The notes under the pieces were generated by a model. That model saw nothing but the letters and a program-made list of their open reading frames with translations, searched no databases and had not been told where the DNA came from. From Planctomycetota bacterium (GTDB taxonomy: Bacteria > Planctomycetota > Planctomycetia > Pirellulales > Pirellulaceae), in assembly GCA_026692885.1 (NCBI GenBank), contig JAPLNJ010000814.1:1-14794 (forward strand): a stretch of DNA of 14,794 nt, written 5' to 3'. Every line of letters begins with the position of its first letter. The stretch's first letter is position 1. Positions 7,335 to 11,988 of the stretch are shown here, piece by piece. Made by a program: the position numbers and the translations under genes.

Positions 7335-8207
7335 ATGACACATCTCGATCGCAGGGTGCTGAGCGTGGCGGTCTGTCTGGCCCTTGGTCTTCCGGCTGGT
7401 GCGGCCGAGTTCGAGGCAGTTCCGGTGCTGATCGACTTGCTGGACGAAGCCGAAGTACCCACTCGCCAGGCTGGTGTTCTGGCCGCCATCGACGCTCGGG
7501 AGGGGACCAGTGTCGAGGAAGGCGGCGTCTTGGCGCGCATCGACGATGCCGAGGCGGTATTCCTCCAGCAACGGGCCAAGCTGGAAATGGACATCGCGGT
7601 CAAGAATGCGGCCAACGAACTGGGTGTGCGCACCGCGGAAAAGACCTGGGAGGTGGCCGAATCGATCCGTCAGCGGACCAACGAAGGTGCGCAGAAGTTT
7701 CGCAATAGTATCTCGCAAACCGAACTCGATCGCCTGCGGTTGGACGCGGAAAAAGCCGAGCTGGCGGTACAGCAGGCGAAACACGAGTTGGAGGTCGCCC
7801 GAGTCACGGCTCAGTTGAAGCAAACGGAATACGAATCCGCTTGTCACAATGTGAAACGTCACCGGATCGTCGCCCCGTTTGCCGGTATGGTGGTCGAAGT
7901 TAACCGGCGCCGCGGCGAATGGATCGAGCTGGGCCAGAAGTTGCTCCGCCTGGTGCGTCGCGACCGTTTGCAGGCGGAAGGCTTCCTTCCTGCGCGGTGG
8001 GGACGCGGCGAGTTGACCGGTCGGCGGGTCACGCTGGCCATCGATCCAGCGGAGAACCTGCCAACGCCGTTCACGGGCAAAATCGTGTTTGTCAGTCCGG
8101 AGGTGGACCCCCTGAACGGTCAGGTTCGCATGCTGGCTGAGATTGAGAACCCAGACTTGACGTTGCGGCCGGGTGTGCGCGCAACGATGTCCATCCTGGC
8201 CCCTTAG
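7335..8207 (+). CDS. Periplasmic adaptor (HlyD/RND membrane-fusion protein)
   Basis: A 290-residue secreted adaptor. The ATG at 7335 has GGGAG (7321-7325) 9 bases upstream. The N-terminus is a Sec signal (hydrophobic LSVAVCLALGL, then PAGAAEF with likely cleavage after AGA or AA). A lipoyl half follows (about 40-75), then a long charged coiled coil (about 75-175, containing the family-typical ISQTELDRLRLDAEKAEL), the second lipoyl half (RIVAPFAGMVVEVNRRRGEW) and a beta-barrel ending in VFVSPEVDPLNGQVRMLAEI and NPDLTLRPGVRA. These last motifs are standard for RND-type membrane-fusion proteins. It lacks a membrane span, so it should sit free in the periplasm and assemble with the membrane-anchored adaptors. 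Its TAG stop (8205-8207) is part of a TTAG that bounds a MITE-like element. Confidence 0.9.
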   Translation: MTHLDRRVLSVAVCLALGLPAGAAEFEAVPVLIDLLDEAEVPTRQAGVLAAIDAREGTSVEEGGVLARIDDAEAVFLQQRAKLEMDIAVKNAANELGVRTAEKTWEVAESIRQRTNEGAQKFRNSISQTELDRLRLDAEKAELAVQQAKHELEVARVTAQLKQTEYESACHNVKRHRIVAPFAGMVVEVNRRRGEWIELGQKLLRLVRRDRLQAEGFLPARWGRGELTGRRVTLAIDPAENLPTPFTGKIVFVSPEVDPLNGQVRMLAEIENPDLTLRPGVRATMSILAP

Positions 8208-8308
8208 GCTCCGCCGAAGAATAACTCCCTCGCCCCGGTACTCCGGGGAGAGGGTTGGGGTGAGGGGCCGAGAGGCAAATGCGGAAGTTATTTTCGGCCG
8301 TGCCTTAG
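8204..8308. mobile_element. MITE-like element bounded by TTAG repeats
   Basis: TTAG occurs at 8204-8207 and again at 8305-8308. Between them lie imperfect terminal inverted repeats: GCTCCGCCGAAGAATAACTCC on the left (8208-8228) matches the complement of GGAAGTTATTTTCGGCCGTGCC on the right (8283-8304). Inside is a GC-rich hairpin, CCCCGG TACT CCGGGG (8233-8248), followed by AGAGGGTTGGGGTGAGGGGC (8249-8268), a motif I recognise as a common dispersed repeat in several bacterial phyla. TTAG fits the YTAR target of IS5-type elements, so it may be a target-site duplication. There is no coding capacity. The left TTAG includes the stop codon of the preceding adaptor gene. Confidence 0.6.
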
Positions 8309-8341
8309 GACCGCGAAGGGAATAGCTGTCGGGTTTACAAA

Positions 8342-8396
8342 GTGGTCATCACGCTCCGCGTGATGACATGTCGTCACGGCGGAGCGTGACGACTAC
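8342..8396. repeat. Twin REP-like hairpins (inverted pair)
   Basis: Two perfect 9-bp stems stand side by side: GTCATCACG/CGTGATGAC (8345-8353 with 8359-8367, loop CTCCG) and GTCGTCACG/CGTGACGAC (8370-8378 with 8385-8393, loop GCGGAG). They are inverted copies of each other, so the whole 55 bases can also fold as one long cruciform. They differ at one base pair by a compensatory change (A-T in the first, G-C in the second), which indicates that stem pairing is maintained. The loops are mutually complementary. I recognise this type of GTCxTCACGCTCCG palindrome from planctomycete intergenic regions. Confidence 0.7.
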
Positions 8397-8467
8397 TATG
8401 CTTGCGACACTTATTTCTTACGCGGTCCTTAGCAGGCAGTGGAGAGCGATTGGTCGGAGCTTTAGCC

Positions 8468-10690
8468 ATGATGTCTGCTCCTTACATCGCCGACGCCGTC
8501 GAGCGCCCGTTGCCGCTGCGCATGCGTTCCGACTTGCGGGTGGTACCGCAATGGTATCGCGGGCGGCGGCATTGGTTGCTGAAAGATCCGCTCGCTCTGC
8601 AGTACTTCCATCTGCTGGATGAGGAACACGCGGTTCTCGAAATGCTCGATGGGCGGACCGGCCTGGCCGAGATCGTCCGGCGATTTGAGCAGCGGTTTGC
8701 CCCGCGCCGCTTGAGTATTGCAGGTCTGCAAGCTTTCCTGGGCGAGCTGCACCAACGCGGTCTGCTGCTGTCGGACGTGCCGGAACAGGGCGAGCGTCTG
8801 CTGGCCCGGCGGGGCCAACGCCGGCGCCGAGCCTGGCTGGAGGCGTGGGGGAACCTGTTGGCCATTCGCCTGCCGGGGACGGATCCGGATCGTTGGCTGG
8901 GACGGATCGCTGGTTACTGTCGCGGCCTGTTTGGGCCGCGCGCGTTGGCCGTCTGGTTGGTCTGGAACACGGCTGCCGCGATCTTAGTCACCGTCCACGC
9001 CGACGCTCTGCTGGCCCGGCTCCCAGATTTCTACGGCTTTTTCCACGCCGCCAACTTGTTGCCTCTGGCGATCACGGTGGCCGGGGTCAAGGTGCTGCAC
9101 GAACTGGCCCATGCCGTGGCCTGCAAACACTGGGGCGGTGAATGCCACGAGTTGGGATTGATGCTCTTGGTGTTTACGCCGTGCTTGTATTGTGACGTCT
9201 CCGACGCATGGACCTTGCCCGACAAGTGGCAACGGATTGCCATCGCGGCGGCGGGTGTCTACGTGGAGTTGTTCCTGGCCGCCACGTGCACGTTCCTGTG
9301 GTGGTTCAGCGAACCCGGTTTGTTCAATAGCCTGTGCCTGAACGCAGTGTTTATCTGTTCACTGAATACGTTACTCTTCAACGGCAACCCGTTACTGCGG
9401 TTCGACGGATACTACCTGTTCGCAGACCTGCTGGAGATCCCCAACCTGCAGACACGGGCGCGCGCGGCGGGCGGGCGGCTCTTGGCGCGCTGTTGCCTGG
9501 GTGTTGACTTGCCCGACGAGCGGGCCTTGACGGAAGACCGGAAAGCTTTGCTGGTGAGCTACGCCCTGGCCTCGACAGTCTATCGCTGGGTGGTTGTGAT
9601 CGGTACGTTTCTCTTTCTGACCGCAGTGCTCAAGACGTTTCACTTGGAACTGGCGGCGCAGGGGTTCATGATGCTGGCCATCGCGGGAATGGTCGCTGGA
9701 CCTGCGCTGCGTGCGATACGATTCCTGTCGGACCCGCTCATGAAGCGGCAGATACAACGCCCTCGTCTGAGTGTGACCGTCGCCGCGATCCTCATGCTCG
9801 CCGGGGCGGTCTGGCTGGTTCCCCTGCCTTGTCGCGTCGCAGCGCCGGTGCTCCTGGAGTTCGGGGACGCCCACACGGTCTACGTCTCGGCGCCGGGCGA
9901 GATCCGAGAGGCGATCCCGGCGGGCACCCGTGTGGAGCCGGGCGCAATTTTGGCTCGACTCGCCGATCCGGAAACCGACAAGGAAATCACGCGACTCACC
10001 AGCGAGCGGGAGCAGCAACGGCTGCACCTCCGGCAACTGGGAATCCGGCGGGGGCCGCGGGCGGAAACGGCAGCCCAGATTCCCGCCGCCGAGAAACTAC
10101 TGGCGCAACTCGATGCACAACTCGACCAACTGCGGCGTCGCCAGCAGACGCTCACGCTGCGGGCCCCCGCTTGCGGCACAGTCCTGAGGCCCCCGCGAGT
10201 CAGCGGACACATGCCCTGGCCCACACAACTGTCCGGCTGGTCCGGAACCCCGCTTGACGACCGGAATTGTGGTAGCTTCCTGAAATCCGGAACCCTATTT
10301 TGCCTCGTGGGTGATCCGGCTCGTCTGCAGGGATTGGCGCTGCTCGATCAGGCCGACGTCGAGTTCGTACAACCGGGTCAGCGAGTGCATCTGAAGTTCA
10401 ACCAGCGACCCGAACGGACATTCCACGGGACCGTTCAGGAACTCGCCAAGCTCGATCTGGATGCGGAACCGCGTCTCCTGGCCGCCGTCGGGAGCCTGCC
10501 CACGCGAACAGATCGGTACGGCGCACCGCATCTGTTGACGACCGCCTATCAAGCGCGTTTGGAACTTGATGAGCACCCGGAGCGTCTACTGTCAGGGGCG
10601 CCAGGGCGGTGCAAGATCGACGTGGCCCCGCAGTCCCTCGGACAACGTCTGATCCGGTTCCTGCGCCGGACATTCCGCTTCACGCTGTGA
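8468..10690 (+). CDS. PqqD/RRE-like + M50 membrane protease + HlyD/lipoyl fusion
   Basis: A 740-residue, three-part protein. Residues about 20-105 resemble a PqqD-type winged helix, the RiPP recognition element fold (WLLKDPLALQYFHLLDEEH, then LAEIVRRFEQRF and FLGELHQRGLLLSD). The middle is a multi-span M50 (site-2-type) metalloprotease: zinc motif H211-E-L-A-H215, a conserved Cys/Asp segment (FTPCLYCDVSDAW, 236-248) and third ligand D313 in NGNPLLRFDGYY, with spans near 157-178, 196-212, 255-280, 285-305, 370-390, 398-412 and 433-452. The C-terminus (about 460-740) is an HlyD-type adaptor with two lipoyl halves flanking a short coiled coil. It may cut or recognise a peptide and hand it to the adaptor/TolC path. 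ATG 8468 is chosen for its GGAG (8456-8459) 8 bases upstream; a TTG at 8402 would run back into the repeat-bearing gap. Confidence 0.87.
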   Translation: MMSAPYIADAVERPLPLRMRSDLRVVPQWYRGRRHWLLKDPLALQYFHLLDEEHAVLEMLDGRTGLAEIVRRFEQRFAPRRLSIAGLQAFLGELHQRGLLLSDVPEQGERLLARRGQRRRRAWLEAWGNLLAIRLPGTDPDRWLGRIAGYCRGLFGPRALAVWLVWNTAAAILVTVHADALLARLPDFYGFFHAANLLPLAITVAGVKVLHELAHAVACKHWGGECHELGLMLLVFTPCLYCDVSDAWTLPDKWQRIAIAAAGVYVELFLAATCTFLWWFSEPGLFNSLCLNAVFICSLNTLLFNGNPLLRFDGYYLFADLLEIPNLQTRARAAGGRLLARCCLGVDLPDERALTEDRKALLVSYALASTVYRWVVVIGTFLFLTAVLKTFHLELAAQGFMMLAIAGMVAGPALRAIRFLSDPLMKRQIQRPRLSVTVAAILMLAGAVWLVPLPCRVAAPVLLEFGDAHTVYVSAPGEIREAIPAGTRVEPGAILARLADPETDKEITRLTSEREQQRLHLRQLGIRRGPRAETAAQIPAAEKLLAQLDAQLDQLRRRQQTLTLRAPACGTVLRPPRVSGHMPWPTQLSGWSGTPLDDRNCGSFLKSGTLFCLVGDPARLQGLALLDQADVEFVQPGQRVHLKFNQRPERTFHGTVQELAKLDLDAEPRLLAAVGSLPTRTDRYGAPHLLTTAYQARLELDEHPERLLSGAPGRCKIDVAPQSLGQRLIRFLRRTFRFTL

Positions 10691-10700
10691 GCTGCCGCGG

Positions 10701-10950
10701 CTAGCGCCAAACGGTTTTCGGGGTTGTCGGTGTCAAGAATGGGGTTTTACGGTTTCGCATAGACGGACCGCCGACTGGGGTCAGACGTACAGATTTCAGT
10801 TTTCGCGGGCAGAAGGCTTTTCATGGGCTTGGACACACGACCGCGAAAACTGAAATCTGTACGTCTGACCCCTTGTCTCGCGCCCTGTCCCTGCTGAACC
10901 GTTAAGTCTCATTCTTTACGCGCAAGGGCCAAAATAGCGTTTGGTGCTAG
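10701..10950. mobile_element. 250-bp palindromic MITE-like element bounded by CTAG
   Basis: The bases from 10701 inward match the complement of the bases from 10950 inward over about 64 positions (I count 43 identities), including CTAGCxCCAAACG at both ends and AAGAATG and ACGGTT further in. CTAG at both ends (10701-10704, 10947-10950) fits a YTAR target duplication. A perfect 32-bp inverted repeat lies almost exactly at its centre (separate entry). No protein is encoded. It starts 10 bases after the M50 gene, and its right CTAG contains the TAG stop codon of the minus-strand gene beyond it. Confidence 0.6.
10777..10872. repeat. Perfect 32-bp inverted repeat with 32-base loop
   Basis: The left arm (10777-10808, beginning GGGGTCAGACGTACAG and ending TTTTCGCGG) is the exact reverse complement of the right arm (10841-10872, ending CTGTACGTCTGACCCC). 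The intervening loop is also 32 bases. The GGGGTCAGACGTAC end is one I associate with REP-type elements mobilised by IS200-like (RAYT) transposases, but that link is from memory. As RNA this would be a very stable hairpin between the convergent M50 and proline-rich genes. No T run follows it on either strand, so it is not a standard intrinsic terminator. Confidence 0.85.
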
Positions 10951-11681
10951 TAGGAGGGGATACCGAGTACCCGGAATTCGCGAGGTGCCGGGCCGCCGGG
11001 CCGAAAGTGGTGGTCGTGATAGATGCAATATTGGGGATGTTGAGTGACGACTCGATACGGCACGAGCGCCGCGTTGGCGTAGAACCTGGCGACCGAGACC
11101 GCCGGCTGCAATAGTCCGCTGACCGGCAAGTCGGCAGGCTGAACCGCCGGGGCCTGGGGAAAGCGGGAGCTGGCGAAATCGGCGGGTAAGGGAAGCAACC
11201 GCCCCTGTTCGTCCCGTTTCTCGGGGGGGGCGATCTTCGTGGTCAGCTGGCCGATGGGCACGATTCCCGGATCTTCGGTGTCATCCTGCTCCTCGGTCTT
11301 GTCGTGCGGGACCGCCAATGACCCCCTGTCGGGCGCCAGACGTGCCGGCTCACTCCGCTCGGGCGTCGCCTTGGGGGATGGCAGTAGCTGCGCTGGCTGT
11401 TCCGTCGGGACGCTCACTTCCGGGTTGAGGTACGGTGCCTGGATTACACGCACAAGGGAACGCTGGCGAGGCAGCGCGTCGCTCCGTTCCGCGGCTGGAG
11501 TCGGCAACTGCGAAGTGGCCGCCAGATACGCCACCAGCAACCAGACAATGCTCGGGCGGGCAATCTGGAACCCGATTCTGCGGGCGCGGCCAGCCGCGCC
11601 GCACACGGCTGGCGACCTGGGAATGGGTGACGTCGTGTTGATCGTGCTTGGCATGCTGCCTCTAAGCTCCCAACCGGCCAT
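10947..11681 (-). CDS. Proline-rich, membrane-anchored or secreted protein of unknown function
   Basis: A 244-residue protein with no family I recognise. After a polar, Arg-containing N-terminus there is one hydrophobic segment at about residues 43-56 (PSIVWLLVAYLAATSQL), which could be a signal anchor or a late signal peptide cleaved near TPAAE. The middle (about 75-175) is rich in Pro, Glu and Arg and probably disordered. The C-terminal 45 residues look folded and may be the conserved part: VARFYANAALVPYRVV, then QYCIYHDHHFRPGGPAP and FRVLGIPSY, with a YHDHH cluster that could bind metal. ATG 11681 is the longest start; ATG 11654 (residue 10) with AGAGG just upstream is a good alternative. 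It lies convergent to the M50 fusion and divergent from the giant surface protein, so a role in the same envelope process is possible but unproven. Its TAG stop is inside the bounding CTAG of the palindromic element. Confidence 0.65.
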   Translation of the reverse strand: MAGWELRGSMPSTINTTSPIPRSPAVCGAAGRARRIGFQIARPSIVWLLVAYLAATSQLPTPAAERSDALPRQRSLVRVIQAPYLNPEVSVPTEQPAQLLPSPKATPERSEPARLAPDRGSLAVPHDKTEEQDDTEDPGIVPIGQLTTKIAPPEKRDEQGRLLPLPADFASSRFPQAPAVQPADLPVSGLLQPAVSVARFYANAALVPYRVVTQHPQYCIYHDHHFRPGGPAPREFRVLGIPSY

Positions 11682-11988
11682 TCAGGGATCTCGTCCTGGG
11701 AAATCTCCGCGTTAGAGAAAATCGTCTCGAAATTCGCGGTATCCGCAGCAATTTGCCTCCAGCTGTGGCAACCGATAGAATGGCTACATTTAGTACTCTC
11801 GCAATAGTCGTTGCACCCGAAATGTCACCCGAGGCGGCATAACCTTGAGCAGAGTTACGCAATCGTTAGAATCAGGCAATTGGGCAAGGCCTGCGCGGCT
11901 TGACACCTGTTCGGCGTCTGGTTGACGAGGACGATCACGCAAAACCAGTAGATTGTCGAAACTTACCGGTGTGCGGAAAGGATACGGC
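11682..11988. promoter_or_regulatory. 307-base divergent intergenic region
   Basis: This stretch should carry promoters for the proline-rich protein (leftward) and the giant protein (rightward). It is less GC-rich than its surroundings. A perfect TTGACA is at 11900-11905 and TTGACG at 11922-11927, but neither has a good -10 at the normal distance. TAGAAT-type boxes occur near 11774-11779 and 11866-11871. I see no riboswitch, no RNA gene and no strong inverted repeat. Confidence 0.3.

Noticed and set aside
6888..7862. 324-codon minus-strand open frame over the two adaptor genes
   Set aside because: It lies antisense to clear HlyD-family genes and its product is low-complexity Arg/Pro sequence without domains.
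8342..8396. CRISPR-like repeat pair
   Set aside because: Only two units, inverted to each other, with no spacers of regular length and no cas genes; REP-like hairpins fit better.
8402..8467. TTG start for the M50 fusion, 22 codons upstream
   Set aside because: No ribosome site, and the added residues do not resemble the PqqD-like domain; ATG 8468 has GGAG at a good distance.
9392..10036. 214-codon minus-strand open frame inside the M50 fusion
   Set aside because: Antisense to the M50 and adaptor domains, whose motifs are unmistakable; no start signal or domain.
10777..10872. Intrinsic terminator for the M50 gene
   Set aside because: The stem is far longer than a terminator and no T run follows on either strand; it fits a mobile repeat better.
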